In this document: positions 22,054 to 32,915 of the stretch, piece by piece
Numbering within the stretch: position 1 is the first letter of the stretch
Layout of the letters: each line of letters begins with the position of its first letter
DNA from: Desmodus rotundus
Taxonomy: Eukaryota; Chordata; Mammalia; Chiroptera; Phyllostomidae
DNA length: 64,000 nt
Reading direction: 5' to 3'
Assembly: GCF_022682495.2 (NCBI RefSeq)
Contig: NC_071397.1
Location: 16,025,082-16,089,081, forward strand
Made by a program: the position numbers and the translations under genes
The notes under the pieces: generated by a model
Databases searched by the model: none
Told to the model about the DNA's origin: nothing
The model's input: the letters and a program-made list of their open reading frames with translations, nothing else

Positions 22054-22861
22054 GGTCTGGGAGGCTCTTTATTTTACCTTCCATTTTAAATGAGAGCCTT
22101 GAGATCTCTGCTTTTCATTACTTGAAATATTTCATGCCAGTCCCTTCTGGCTTATAGTGTTTCTGTTGAGAAATCAGCTGATAGCCTTATTGGAGCTCCC
22201 TTGTATGTTACTAGCTGTTTCTCCCTTGCTGCCATTAAGACTTTTTTGTTGTCTTTAAATTTTTCTATTTTAATTATGATGTGTCTTGGAGTAGGTCTCT
22301 TGTGTACATCTCAGTTGGGACCCCCTTTGCTTTCTGAACTTGCATGGCTTTTTTCCTTCATCAAATTAGCAAAGTTTTCTGTCATTTTTTCATACAGGCT
22401 TTCTATCCCTTGCTCCTTTTCTTCTCCTTCTTTTATTCTTATGAGGTGAATGTTACATTTCATGTTGTCACAAAAATCCCTTAAACTATTTTCACTCTTT
22501 TTGAGTCTTTTTGTTTTGTTTTGTTGCTCTGACTGGGTGCTTGGTCTACCTTGTCTTCCCACTTGCTAATTTGGTCCTCTGCTTCATCTAGCCTGCTTTT
22601 AATTTCTTTTAGTGTATTTTTCATTTCAGATATTGTATTCATTTCCTCCTGATTCTTATTCATAGTCTCTATGTGCTTTTATATAGTAATTTACTTCCAC
22701 TCAGTTCCTTATAGCTCCTATAAAGTTTCTTGTAGTTCTCACGGAGGTCCTAGAGCATCCTTATAATCATTACTTTGAACTCTATGTCTAATAAATTTAT
22801 CTCTCCTGGTTTGCACTGCAGCTGTGTGCTGCTGTGCTGCTCACTCTGATAACCTCTGCAA

Positions 22862-23481
22862 TATACATTTGCAATGGACTATAGTCCACTTTCAAAAAAC
22901 ACTATATTGCTTCACGGGTAGTATGAATACTTTATAATAACAAAATAACCTTAACTCTTCTCTTTTGTCTCTTGTACCATTGCTTTATTCATTTTGCTTA
23001 CATCTGAGAACATATAAGCACACGCATATATGTAAATATATGTATAATTGAACACATTGTTGCTATTATTTTTAACAAACTTACCTATTAGATCAATTAA
23101 GAATAAGAAAATTAAAAGTTTATTTTATTTTATTTCCACTTATTTCTTTCTCCACTCCTTTTCCTTTCATTTTAAGATAAAGCTTCTCACCTATATCATT
23201 TTCCTTTTTTAGCATTTCTTATTAGGCAAGTCCACTGGCAACAAATTTCCTCAATTTTTGTTTGACTGAGAAAGTATTTCTTCTTTGCTTTTGAAGGATA
23301 ATGTTGCAGAATTCTAGTTTGGTGGTTTTTTTTCTCTTAGTACTAAATATTTTACTTCATTTTTTTCTTGTGGTCTGATTTCTGAGAAATCAAATGTAAT
23401 TCTTGTCTTTGCTCCTCTGTAGGTATTTCCCCTTCTGCCTTTGGCATCTTCCAGAAATTTTTCTTTACCTTTGATTTTCTT
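22862..23481 (-). mobile_element. ancient L1, inter-ORF / ORF1 3' part
   Basis: Antisense of an older L1M. The order is 'tattagatcaattaagaata', 'cctatatcattttcc', 'aggcaagtccactggcaac', 'tcaatttttgtttgactgag', 'tttgaaggataatgttgcag' and 'gattttctttagtttgg'. This region is homologous to 22060-22270 of the younger L1, so two L1s of different age are abutted. It stops at 23481, where unrelated sequence begins, and resumes at about 24507. Confidence 0.75.
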
Positions 23482-23729
23482 TAGTTTGGAACTATTGCCA
23501 GTGGGGTTCTTTCAAGAGCCATGAGAAGAGCATTTTGGAGACCCATGCATGGGAGGATGAGTGTGGTGGTAAGATTCACTGAATCTGCAGCAAACACGAA
23601 GGACTGTCTCCAGGTGTCCAGTGTCTCATTCACTACCAGATGGCTCAGCTCCATCCCACTGTGAGAGAAGGCCAGCCTTGTCTTCACCAAGCCCAGAAGA
23701 AGGGCCAGGGTCCAGAAATTCTGTGCCAT
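23481..23729 (-). CDS. short ORF with signal-peptide-like start, hypothetical
   Basis: An 82-codon frame from ATG (23727-23729; purine-poor upstream context, G at +4) to the edge of the insertion. Residues 7-15 are strongly hydrophobic (TLALLLGLV), as in a secretory signal. Two N-glycosylation sequons follow (NET at 34-36 and NLT at 52-54), then a hydrophobic stretch around 55-61. The frame ends at the junction with L1, so any original protein is truncated. The features suggest the N-terminus of a secreted or membrane protein, such as a cellular or endogenous-retroviral surface protein. No family is recognised and the frame may not be expressed. A chance ORF remains possible. Confidence 0.3.
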   Translation of the reverse strand: MAQNFWTLALLLGLVKTRLAFSHSGMELSHLVVNETLDTWRQSFVFAADSVNLTTTLILPCMGLQNALLMALERTPLAIVPN

Positions 23730-24506
23730 TGGGGCTTGGCATGATCAGGGTGTAGCTCAGTTCAGTCCATGACAAAGCTTAGTCCATCTCAGTCTCTGTC
23801 CCCATCTGACTACCTTAGTCTATGTTGTCGGCTGCGTTTCAGCTGGTGCTGCCCTGCCACACCCAGGCACATGCTTGGGGCCATGCTTGGAGCTGTGTGG
23901 CTGCCAGGCCTGTGTGGCTGCTATGGAGAGAGTATGTGAATGCACAAAGGAATGCTTGCTACCAAGATGGGCTTTTGTTAAGCTTTGATTATATTTCCTT
24001 GGGCTTGGAAAGGGGTGAGTTTTGTTTCAAAATAACCAATCTTTTCCCTGGCTCTTCATGGGCTTATGTTGGGTCCTCTCCTTATCCAATCTCTTTCCTA
24101 GATCTTCCAGGGTTTCATGTCCTCATCCAATCCAATTTTTTTCTCAGGCTAGAGTACACCCCTTTATGGTTGCCATCTTGGCTCCTACTGCACATGCTTC
24201 AAAGTAGAAAGACCTCCCCCGCCACATCTTGGCCTCTACTGTGCAAGTGCCTAGCAAAGGAATTTCCCCTTTTGTTTTATATCTTTCACCATAATCTTAG
24301 ATAATGGCCAGTTATCCCTGAGGGAGTCTGCTTCAGGAATTAAGTCCCATGGGGAGCCTCAAGCTGTAACTTCCAGATTTAAACCTGATTAAGTTTAACT
24401 CCCAGACTCAATTAAGCCCAGTCAGTCTAGCTCCCTTCTCATTTGTTAACACCTAGCTGCCTGCCCTATGAGAATGAAATGCTTAGATGCAGGGGGATCA
24501 TTTATC
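23482..24506 (-). mobile_element. unidentified ~1-kb insertion in L1
   Basis: L1 antisense sequence breaks at 23481 ('ctttagtttgga') and resumes at about 24507 ('gattagtgttctctgagc'). Only a few tens of bases of L1 are lost between, so this is an insertion. It is GC-richer than its host. On the minus strand it first carries a promoter-like part (24240-24030) and then an ATG at 23727-23729 opening an 82-codon frame. It could be an LTR plus leader of an endogenous retrovirus, or a captured gene promoter and first exon. I recognise neither. No clean target duplication or TG...CA ends are evident. Confidence 0.6.
24030..24240 (-). promoter_or_regulatory. tandem CCAAT boxes and YY1-like repeats
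   Basis: Four CCAAT boxes lie on the plus strand at 24036, 24086, 24127 and 24132. Two related units follow with a 50-bp period. Each holds a YY1-type core (GCCATCTTGGC at 24172-24182; GCCACATCTTGGCC at 24221-24234) and then a CTACTG-TGCA-ATGC-type string. Repeated NF-Y and YY1 sites are typical of LTR and L1-type promoters. Function is inferred from motifs only. Confidence 0.4.
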
Positions 24507-25855
24507 TTGATTAGTGTTCTCTGAGCTTTCTGGATCTGTAGCTTGGTGTCTCACATTAATCTAGGAGAAATTCTCAGACATTATTGTTTCAATTATTTCT
24601 TCTGTCCCTTTCTTTTAACATTTTCAGTACATGTGAGTTATGCCTTATTTAGATGTCCACTGTTCTTATATATTCTGTTTTTTTTCAGTCTTTTTTTCTT
24701 TGCTTTTCAATTTTTGAAGGTTATATTGATATATTGTTAAACTCTGAGATTGTTTCCTCAGGTGTGTCCAGTCTACTGGTAAGTCCATGAAAGGCATTCT
24801 TCATGTCTCTTGCAGCGTTTAGAATTTTGATCTGTCTGCTTACATTACGCATCTACTTTTGCATGTTGTCTACTTTATCCATTAGAGCCCTTAGCATCTT
24901 ATTCATAGTTGTTTTACATTTCTGGTTTGATATTTTCAATATCCCTGCTATATCTGCATCTAGTTCTGATGCTTCGTCTCTCTTCAAACCGTGTTGTGTT
25001 TTTTTAAATTTTTGTCTTTTAGTACGTCTTGTAATTTTTCTTTGACAGCTAGGTGTGATATACTGGGTAAAAGGAACTGCTGCAAATAGGCCTTTAGTAA
25101 TGTGGTAGTGAGGTGGTAGAGGAGGGAAAGTCGTCTATAGTTATATGATTAGGTCTCAATTGTTTAGTGAATCTTTGCCTCTGGACTATGAACTTTACAC
25201 GTGTTTCTCAGTTTTTTCCTTTTCCTTAGGTGGAACAGGCTGGCGATAGTGGGATGGAATTGGATATTTTCCTTCTATATGAAAGGCTAAATGTGCCGGA
25301 ACTGAGTATTTCCCTTCCCCCAGGTTAATTAGGCTCTTATAAAACCCCAGCAGGTTAGACTCTGGTTAAACAGTTTCTCCTGGGGGCAGACTGTGTTAAG
25401 GACAGAATGTTCTGGCATATCTCAAAATGGTTTCTTTTTCTTTGTCCCTGCCAGGGGAGATTTTTCTCGGCTATTCACTGTGAAAACCTGGTAGAATCTC
25501 AGGAGGTAAAACTCACAAAAGTGCGTCCCCGCTCCCCCACCACCAATGACTTGGTCCTTTGGAGTGTTTAACTCTCAGAGTTGTCCATACTGAGCCTGCA
25601 GCTATTTGTCAATTATACTTCAGACTTTCCCATCCCTGCACTGGCTCGTGTGGAGCTTTCTGCCCCTATGGGCTGTGATCCTCTGTACTTGCCTGTGAGT
25701 CCCTCCAATTTGGGGGGGGGCGTGGGGCAGTGGTTTTCCCTGTGACCTTGTTCTCTTAGGAAACTAAGAAGAGTTGCTGATATTTTCAGTTTTTCAGCCT
25801 TTTGCTTGTTATTATAATGGAGTTGCAACTTCCAGGCTTCTTGCATGGTAAACCG
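24507..25855 (-). mobile_element. ancient L1, ORF1 N-part and 5' UTR
   Basis: The continuation of the ancient L1 in antisense. 'gatctgtagcttggtgtctc', 'aggagaaattctcagacatt', 'tattgtttcaattatttct' and a 'tcttcatgtctcttgcagc' region belong to ORF1. From about 25050 on, the L1M 5' UTR follows: 'ggcgatagtgggatggaatt', 'ctgagtatttcccttcccc', 'cagcaggttagactctgg' and 'ttttcagccttttgcttgtt'. The element ends near 25855. No coding frame survives. Confidence 0.72.
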
Positions 25856-26190
25856 GAAAACAAGTTACAGATTATATTTTCTGTGAATGATTTTTATAAG
25901 AGTAGCAAACATTTTCAGAAAGCAAATAACGCATCAGTTTCCTTCATGGAATTCACTTTACATTTGTTATTTTTAAAAATATGTTTATTTCTTAACTGAA
26001 TACTAACTCATGCGGTCTAAGAAGTGACTATGTCATGTATACACAGGGAGTTTGTGCACATAACTGTTCTTGTCCCCACTACTTCCTATAGATGACCACT
26101 TAGGTTCCCCTGTATACTTCTAGTATGTTAAAGAAAATACAAATATATATTCTTATTAATCCCCTTTTAACTCAAAGCTAACAATCAATA
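25856..26190. other. no recognised feature
   Basis: A short unique AT-rich spacer between the L1 complex and the next L1M fragment. Confidence 0.4.
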
Positions 26191-26194
26191 TATA

Positions 26195-26545
26195 TTTTGT
26201 CTATACCTTGTTTTTTTTTAATCCTAGAAATCTAGAGGTATTTCCATATCAATACAGAATGCTTTCTTTTTCTTTTATATAGCGATGTGCTGTACTATAG
26301 TTTCTTTAATTGGTTTACTATTAGTGGACACTTTAATTGGTCCACTATTAGTGGACACTGTTAGTGGACACTTGAATTAGTTCCAATTTTGCAAACAAAT
26401 AACCTGTAAAATGTCATTTTGCAGATAAGCGAGTGTATAAAAATTAGATTGCTATGATAACGGGTAAGTATATTTATAATTTTCATAGATATTGCCAAAT
26501 TTTTTTCTATGAGTTATAATATAGTTAAATCCATTATATTACAAT
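26195..26545 (-). mobile_element. old L1M 3'-end fragment
   Basis: Antisense L1M. It has 'tatttccatatcaatacagaa', a 'tgtgctgtactatag' block, 'tagttccaattttgcaaaca' and 'catagatattgccaaattttt'. These are the same landmarks as the fragment at 60-345. It carries a local tandem duplication (26305-26371). Confidence 0.6.
26305..26371. repeat. 27-bp tandem repeat, 2.5 copies
   Basis: Unit 1 (26305-26331) and unit 2 (26332-26358) are TTTAATTGG(T/T)YYACTATTAG followed by TGGACAC, differing at only two positions. A 13-base half unit TGTTAGTGGACAC follows. The unit derives from the L1M text itself, so this is a local slippage duplication. Confidence 0.9.
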
Positions 26546-28493
26546 ATAATCCCTAAAGGTAATATAATAAATTCTATGGATAAGCCCTACTTTTTTGTTT
26601 AGAGGCATTCACCATATTATATTAAATGGAATGGCATGTTGGAAAGTGAAAAGAATTTTAAACCCGGGAAGTGGTGCTGGGTTACTGTACCACTCTGGGC
26701 CTCACTTCCCTTACCCATAATGAGAAGGAGTAGGATATAATACTTACAAGTTTCCCTCTGCTTTTAAAAATAATAACACTTTATATTTTCCATCATTACC
26801 AACACTTTAGCATTAGCCTAATCCTGTGATCTTTTCTGATATCCAAAAGCAAAGCCTGTTAACAGCTGTTTTACTCAGAACAAGCTTTCTAAGAATAATA
26901 ACTACTTTTAGTCACTTAAATGACATAAAGTGAACTTTAGGTGCTCCCTAGAGTAGAATTCAGCTACCAGGTGGTTTGACCAGCTCATAAGCATCACATT
27001 TCAATGCAGCTGCGGTGTGAGCTGGAAGCTGTACGGCATGGGTAGCATCTGTACTAGACTTCATCAGTTGAATAACTATGTGACAGTGAGCCGACTTGTG
27101 TCAGGTGCTCCCAGCACACTGTTTCAAAGGGTAGGCATTGTCAGCCAGCCATGAAGAACCCTTCTGTCTTGCATGCATGCACTGTGGTGGGCTCTCCAGT
27201 AAGGATGCTAAAAGGCATCAAGTTGGCAATTGCAGGAGGAGGGTTGATTATATCAGGAATAGGCTGAATCTTTCTGTTTGTTCTTGTTTGAGTCTGGGTG
27301 GGTAGGCACTAAGATTTCAGAGAGAAGGCATCAAAAAGTCCAGTATTGATTGATATTCTGAAGCTTCTATTTTGCCATCTTATTGTGAAACCACAACCAC
27401 CGAACGTACTCCCGGGAGACTGGTATTTGAGTCAGAATATATTTATGTAGGCTATTCCATTACATAAATATTTCTTTTTATTTTGGCTCTGGAAGTTTTA
27501 GCAACAGAAAAGAAGGAAAACCTTCGGTGGCTCCTGGGAAAAGAGGGAGAGGGATATAAGAATATAACTATTTGTTGAAAGCCTATTCTCTGCCAAACCG
27601 AGCTGGCTGCCTCACATGTAAGCAAAGACAAAAGCTAGGTTTTTGCTTTCCCATGGACATTAGCAGAGCTTATTACTCTCAAAGTTCCGGCTAGCCTTTT
27701 CTGCAGAGAAAAGGAAGACCCAGATCAAACACTGCATACACGTATACATTACTACATGACAGGGAGAGAACGTTTACTGAGGAGCTGATGGTGTTTTAGA
27801 TGTTGTTAGAGAACACTGTGAATGCAACAAAATTAATTGTCTCTGTGCAGATAAATCTGCCTAGAACACTGAATTTATCAAATCTCCATCTCTTCAGTGC
27901 CCCATACCTATATTGCTCCTTATCAGGAAAAAAAAGGAAAAAGAAAAACCTCATAGATAATAGTTTTCTAGGAAAAAATTTCTTGTCTTATTTTCCCGTT
28001 TCATCTCACAGATAAAAATTGCAATATGAAAAGATAGTGCTTCCCAACTGTCAGAACCCATTAGAATGTCTACAGTCTGGTGCTCTTTAAGGTAAACATG
28101 CCGTATGCATTTACCTCAATAAACTCATCGGATTTACATTTTGATTGTTGAACACTGTACAAATTGCACATAATTGCCTGCTCGATGGCTACACTCTTGC
28201 TATTTGAAACTTTTGAAAATCTTCCTCATCTGGAATTCAGTAAGAGATTAATCCTCCCATCAAATAAGGGGGCAGGAAATTGTCTTTTGCAGTTGTATCC
28301 TGTGAGGACACTACTAATTAGAAGCCATTTCCTGCTCTCTGACCACTTTCTAGCAGCCCTCCCGGGAGGTCCACAGATGCCATGTGACAGCATTGGAGGT
28401 GAAGCCCTTGGTAGTCAGTAGGACTTGTCTCCTTGCTGTGTTTGGAGATAGTAGGAATCCAAATTATTTCCAGATCTGTGCTGTCTGTAGAAC
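26546..28493. other. mostly unique sequence
   Basis: I find no gene. A short L2/MIR-like string ('tgttgaaagcctattctctgcc', about 27573-27610) and a MER20-like string near 28040-28090 are too weak to annotate separately. The open frames at 27800-28015 and 28164-28421 have no domain signature. Confidence 0.45.
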
Positions 28494-28700
28494 AACGTTT
28501 CTCAACCTTAGCACCATTGATATTTGGGGTCAGAAAATTCTTTGGTTTGGGAGCTGCCCTATGCCTTGTAGAATGTTTAACAGTAACCCTGGCCTCTGCC
28601 CACTGAAGCCCAGTAGTCACTCACCAGGTCTGACAGCCAAATGTGTCTCCAGACATTGCCACAGGTCTCTGGGGGCAAAAATCACTCCTGGTTGAGACTG
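28494..28700 (+). mobile_element. MER5A-type hAT MITE
   Basis: A non-autonomous hAT-Charlie element. Landmarks are 'tttctcaaccttagcacca', 'ttgatatttggggtcag', 'cttgtagaatgtttaacagt', 'gtctccagacattgccac', 'ctctgggggcaaaaatcac' and the closing 'tggttgaga'. The terminal TTTCTCAACC and GGTTGAGA are the inverted ends. The length matches MER5A. Confidence 0.9.
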
Positions 28701-29264
28701 TTGGAATCACATTAAGTATCCAAATGAGAGTGAGATCACTGGCAATGTTAAGATCCAATCATTTGGATGAATTTCTTCCCTGTCTCTACACAACCACCAG
28801 CAAAAAAATGGATTCCCACATTAACATCTTTTCTACAATTTCTCTCTGAGTTAGGCTGAATCACACAGAGACTTGACTTCTCTGATCAGATTTCCCTGTG
28901 GGCACAGACACTATGATTTCTAGCTTTCATTCAGAAGTTTCAAGAGTCCAGGTCTTATTTACTTTCTAAGACATGCAGTTGATAGTAGGTGTAATTTCCA
29001 GGGATGGAAGTAAGATTTTTATATTTGGGATTGGTAAGAATTAAAATTCATATATTCGTTAGCTTCCATCACCATGTTGGAAAGATCTCGAAGAAAAATA
29101 TAATTATATCTCTCAAACATGTGTTTGCCATCTTAAATGGCAGATTGTACGGTGGTTAAAGGGTGAGAGACAATTGACTCCAATAGTATATTTGTAAGTT
29201 TCTATAATCATGTGGTCCACTATACAAACACTTGGCACAGCAATTTTAACACTCATGGTGCTTA
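28701..29264. other. no recognised feature
   Basis: Unique sequence without gene or repeat signal that I can support. Confidence 0.4.
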
Positions 29265-29515
29265 TTTATTTATATATCTGCCTCGTACCTTTAGATATCT
29301 GCTTCCATATGGCAGGGGCCATGTTTATTTTGTCTGCGTGTCTTCATTATCTGTTACAGTCACTGGAACATGCTGGGCTGACACCACCAGACTCTAAAGT
29401 CCCTGAGAGAGAAATTATATGTGGTTGTGTCCACCACTGTTTTTCCCTGGGTCCTAGCACAGAGCATGGCACAAAGCGGGTATTCAACACAGATTTGTGG
29501 AACAAATGGGTGATT
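29265..29515 (+). mobile_element. L2 LINE 3' end
   Basis: Two partial L2 termini in sense. The first is 'ggcaggggccatgtttatttt'. The second is better preserved: 'ctaaagtccctgagagagaaa', 'ccaccactgtttttccctgg', 'cctagcacagagcatggcac' and 'gcgggtattcaacacagatttg'. The open frame over it (29210-29674) is fortuitous. Confidence 0.7.
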
Positions 29516-29875
29516 GGGAGCCATACTGCAAAACTGGTTGAATCCTTGGTACACAGGTCAAAGGAATTTTGGCTTTGCAGTTTAAATGAATTCAAACTAT
29601 CTCAATTTAACTTGTTTCAGCTAGGGCTTGGGGGAAAAGTACTTTGCCTCTTTTTGCATTTACTTTCTTTATAGGCAACCCAAAAGGAAGATGGGAGTAG
29701 CCCGATTAAATGCTTATGAAAGCACCTGACATCTGATGGATGAGTGCAACTCGGTGCGAACAAGGCTTTCTCCTGAGGAATGTAGCTGCTTCTATCTAAT
29801 GAAGCTGAAAAGAATGAACCCCTAATTTTGTTGTATTTTATTAGTCTCCCTTATCCTATATTTTTGTTTTTAACA

Positions 29876-30118
29876 GCAGTGGTTAAGAATGCAGATGCTA
29901 CAGTCAAATTGCCTGAGTTTGTATCCTGGGTGCAGTAGCTATTAGATGTGTGACCCTTTAAAAATTGCTTAACCTTGCTGTACTTTTAATTTTCTTATGT
30001 AATAGGTGCACCAGTTTAAAATTCCTACTCACTTCATAAAGATAATTGGAGGATTAAATGAGTAAAAATGAATAAATATGCTTAAAACTCCTGAAGGGCA
30101 TACTGTGTAAAGTAGTAC
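29876..30118 (+). mobile_element. MIR SINE
   Basis: A sense MIR. 'gtggttaagaatgcagatg' (tRNA-like head) is followed by 'cctgagtttgtatcctgg' and 'tagatgtgtgaccctt'. Then come 'gcttaaccttgctgtact' and 'ataattggaggattaaatgag'. Confidence 0.85.
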
Positions 30119-30134
30119 CTTTTCTTTTCAGATC

Positions 30135-30240
30135 CAATATACAGATATGCATATGTATGTATGTACATATATATCTGTATGCACATGTGTGTGTCTATAT
30201 CTATATCCATATGTATATCTATATGTAGATACATAGACAC
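30135..30240. repeat. TATG/TATC low-complexity repeat
   Basis: A mixture of TATG, TGTA and TATC units with a short GTGTGTG core. A minus-strand open frame crosses it, rich in alternating Tyr, Thr and His as expected for such a repeat. Confidence 0.8.
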
Positions 30241-30399
30241 GGATATCCCAGGTAAAGGAATTAGATGAATTCCTATGCTTCTCCAGGTTTAGGCATATTA
30301 AATGATAGGTAAAAACCAAAATCTCCTTCCATAGAAAGTCCACGTACAAATTGTCTGCTTCGGGATGGCGGAAAGCCTCATGCCACTGCGGAGACATAG
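30241..30399. other. no recognised feature
   Basis: Short unique spacer. Confidence 0.3.
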
Positions 30400-31450
30400 C
30401 TGGCCTCGTGGCTTTAGCAAAAATGAGATGCTAATGAGGAATGTAAAGGGAACAGCTTTAGGGGAAACAAAGGTATAATGTAGCAGAAATTGCAGACTCA
30501 GGGCCTTCCATTTTGTAAATATTTGGAATGGTGGAAATTGGTTAATTGAGGCAATTGATTTTCACCTGAAAATGGTAGCAATATCTAATTCATTAAAGCC
30601 TGAAATAACATCCTTTGGGCCAAATGGGGTCATTCCATTCTTAACCTCTTAGTGATATATTAACAGTAGAAAAGCATTTGGGTGCATATCTTAAAAAGTG
30701 CCACATTAACAGGAATACATGCTGGAAAAAATATAAAGGAACCCAAATCGACACCCGCACTTGCACTAAAAAGGGGGAGAAAAACCCCCATGGCCTCCAG
30801 TCCCTGTCCTCCTCTTCAGCAATATTTTAAGGTCTGTGTTTAATATTGCCAGGCCTACTTGAGTGATAAATGTAACTGTATAAAAATTACTTATTACAAG
30901 CTGTCATGTTGCCTCACTCACATCGGCTGGGCTGGAGGCATTGTACATAAAACTTGAATCTCTACCTTGACAGCATCAGCCGCAGTGGCTTTAAAGTAAA
31001 ATGCTTTCAGTCATGAATACAAAACATAATTTACCTTTCCACAATACTTCAGTTTGAAACAAGTTGGAAAGCTCGTGTTACCCTCAGACCTTTTACCTGA
31101 AGAGCGGAGAACCAGAGAATTTCAAGCTGTCACCTGAAACCCACTGCTGCCTCCCTGCTGTCCCTTTGAAGCAAACTTAAGCTGTTAAATTGCGGGGCCT
31201 CTAATTTTTAAAGTCGTATTAATGTGTAATTCCTTTTTGCAACTCCGCGGTCACAACACGTTGTCAAGGTGGATTAGCTCGTTTTCTAAATTGGTATTTG
31301 TATTGGAATTCCTGGCTGACTGGATTTTTCTCTTATTGAAGCTCTCAGACCCCTTCTAGCAACTGTTTGCTCAAGGGGTCAGAAGCATGCACGGAGAGAC
31401 GTAGAGTATTTAAAAAGGAAGCCCTTACCCATTTGCAAATACAAGCAAGT
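30400..31450. promoter_or_regulatory. candidate constrained non-coding block (putative enhancer)
   Basis: About 1 kb lacking recognisable repeats, with sequence of even composition and many homeodomain-type cores ('ggttaattgaggcaattg', 'ctaattcattaaagcc', 'cgtattaatgtgtaattcc'). It has retained CpG ('aactccgcggtcacaac', 'gaagagcggagaacc') and an E-box-like CAGCTG-free but AT-core-rich layout. No ORF or splice pair is convincing. Like 14450-15430 it resembles the ultra-conserved-type elements of developmental gene deserts. This is inferred from composition alone. Confidence 0.33.
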
Positions 31451-32915
31451 CCACCATGAGCTCTCTGAGACCAGTAAAACCTCTCAAACCAGTGGCTTAG
31501 ACCAGTGAGTGAGACCCTGCGACCTGGGATTTGAGGCTTAGGTCTGAATCTCTGCTTAATATAGCTGCTGACTACAACCTGCGCGTGTCAGCCAAGCGAA
31601 ATCGAATGTGAAGGTTCCAAGGAGCCTCTCCGCGGCATCGCTGATTCACGGTGACTGTTTTTATGGCTGGTCATGATGTCTACAGTATGTGAGGCTCCAT
31701 CTGCGGGGGCGTCTGGCCACCAGCCTCCTGTCACATGGGCCGCAGTGGTCCCCGCCAGAATGCACCGGGAATGGAGCTGCAGATGCCTCCAGTTAGCCCG
31801 ATTCCTTTTGACAATGTTCACATTCAGTTAGGGCCCAAAGTGCTTGTACTTGTCAGTGGGGATAAATGATGAAGAAAATAGTTCCCCTGTGGAAAGTGAA
31901 ACAGAATGGTCGAAGGAAAGACTGCTACTTTTCTAGGCTCCGCTCCTAAGCACCCATCCTTATAAAACAATTCCTGCATTTTTTTACTTCTCTTTCGGTT
32001 TGCCGTGTAATGACTGCTGGAGAAGAGACAGCTAACCTGCCAGGGCGTTGGGTATCATGGGCTGTTCTCCTTTTGAAGTTCTAGGGCAAGTGAAACTAAT
32101 CCTGAAGGAAGACTGGTGGGGCAGAGAAAGCGCTGCTTAGACAGGTGCCCCCAAAATGATTTGCCTAATTGTGTGTATATAACCCCTTTTTTCAAGGACT
32201 TTAAAACACTATCCAAATGCTACTTATGATCTTTATGAAAGCCTATCAGTAAATGTGGTAGTCTTTTTACCTGTAGTTGGAAGATTTTCCAACACGTAGC
32301 TCCAGGCCTCTCTTGTCCATTTCTTTCTCAGACAAACCTATCTCCCCTCCCTCCAAAGGTCCTTCCCCTCAAAGGTACTTGTCCTAGGCAAACACACTTC
32401 ATTCCTGACTTCATAGCTCCCCAGTGCGGTCGTTACACTCCTCGTCCTTTGGTGCTTCCTTCTTTGGTCGATGGAAATAACATTTTCTTTATCATACCAA
32501 GTAATGTAAGGCACCTAAAGTAAATCCCAGGTTGAGATGGTTAAGTCTCTTCTCTCTAGGGCTTGCCTCTTGTGCCTCAGCTCTAGGACCCCTGCAATGG
32601 ACCCCTGTAACAAAATGTCACATCATGTCCTGTCATACCACGTCACATTGTATCACATCGTGCCCCCATACCAACAAACTCACTTATCGATTGAGATTTT
32701 ACCATTAGATATTTTTTCTGTTATAGCATCTCTTCTCTGTGCATTGATATAGGTTCGCTTGGGCAGTATGTTTTTCTAAATGTATAGGACCCTTAGATAG
32801 TACTCATTTAAACTAGGAAGCATATAAACTGTTGCTGGATCTAGATAATTTGTGTAGCTTCTTGGATGGGTCCTAATTAGATATAAATTTATGCTAAAGG
32901 TATTTAATAGTTTTC
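31451..32915. other. mostly unique sequence
   Basis: A somewhat GC-richer part at 31560-31830 gives a 77-codon minus-strand frame with no domain. A short decayed repeat of a TCACAT-containing 10-mer lies near 32615-32665. No gene, tRNA or family repeat is supported. Confidence 0.45.

Larger units (their letters stand above)
19236..22861 (-). mobile_element. second L1, ORF1 plus partial ORF2, internally deleted
   Basis: A younger L1 in antisense. 19240-19379 is 3' UTR ('ttctattacagttgttccag'). It joins abruptly at about 19380 to mid ORF2, so roughly 2 kb of ORF2 C-terminus is missing. ORF2 runs from there to about 21990. It has an ILPKAIYRF block, a decayed YADD-type catalytic box, a [13 protein letters not shown] block with [12 protein letters not shown], and endonuclease remnants. 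ORF1 covers about 22070-22850, with MKNTLKEIKSRLDEAEDQIS-type coiled coil and an EGEEKEQGIE-like block. Multiple stops and frameshifts are present. The 5' end is truncated inside ORF1's N-terminus. Confidence 0.85.

Noticed and set aside
23822..24304. 160-codon plus-strand frame
   Set aside because: It is antisense to the promoter-like part of the unknown insert. Its residues (Trp, Cys, Leu rich) reflect GC-rich non-coding DNA and no domain is seen.
22862..25855. 5' UTR of the second L1 (19236-22861)
   Set aside because: 22862-23481 is homologous to 22060-22270 of that same L1 in inter-ORF/ORF1 text, so it repeats a region already present and must belong to a different, older L1. The alternative is still listed as testable.
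29210..29674. 154-codon plus-strand frame
   Set aside because: It spans decayed L2 termini and shows no protein-family signature.
30128..30397. 89-codon Tyr/Thr/His-rich frame
   Set aside because: Produced by the TATG/TATC low-complexity repeat.
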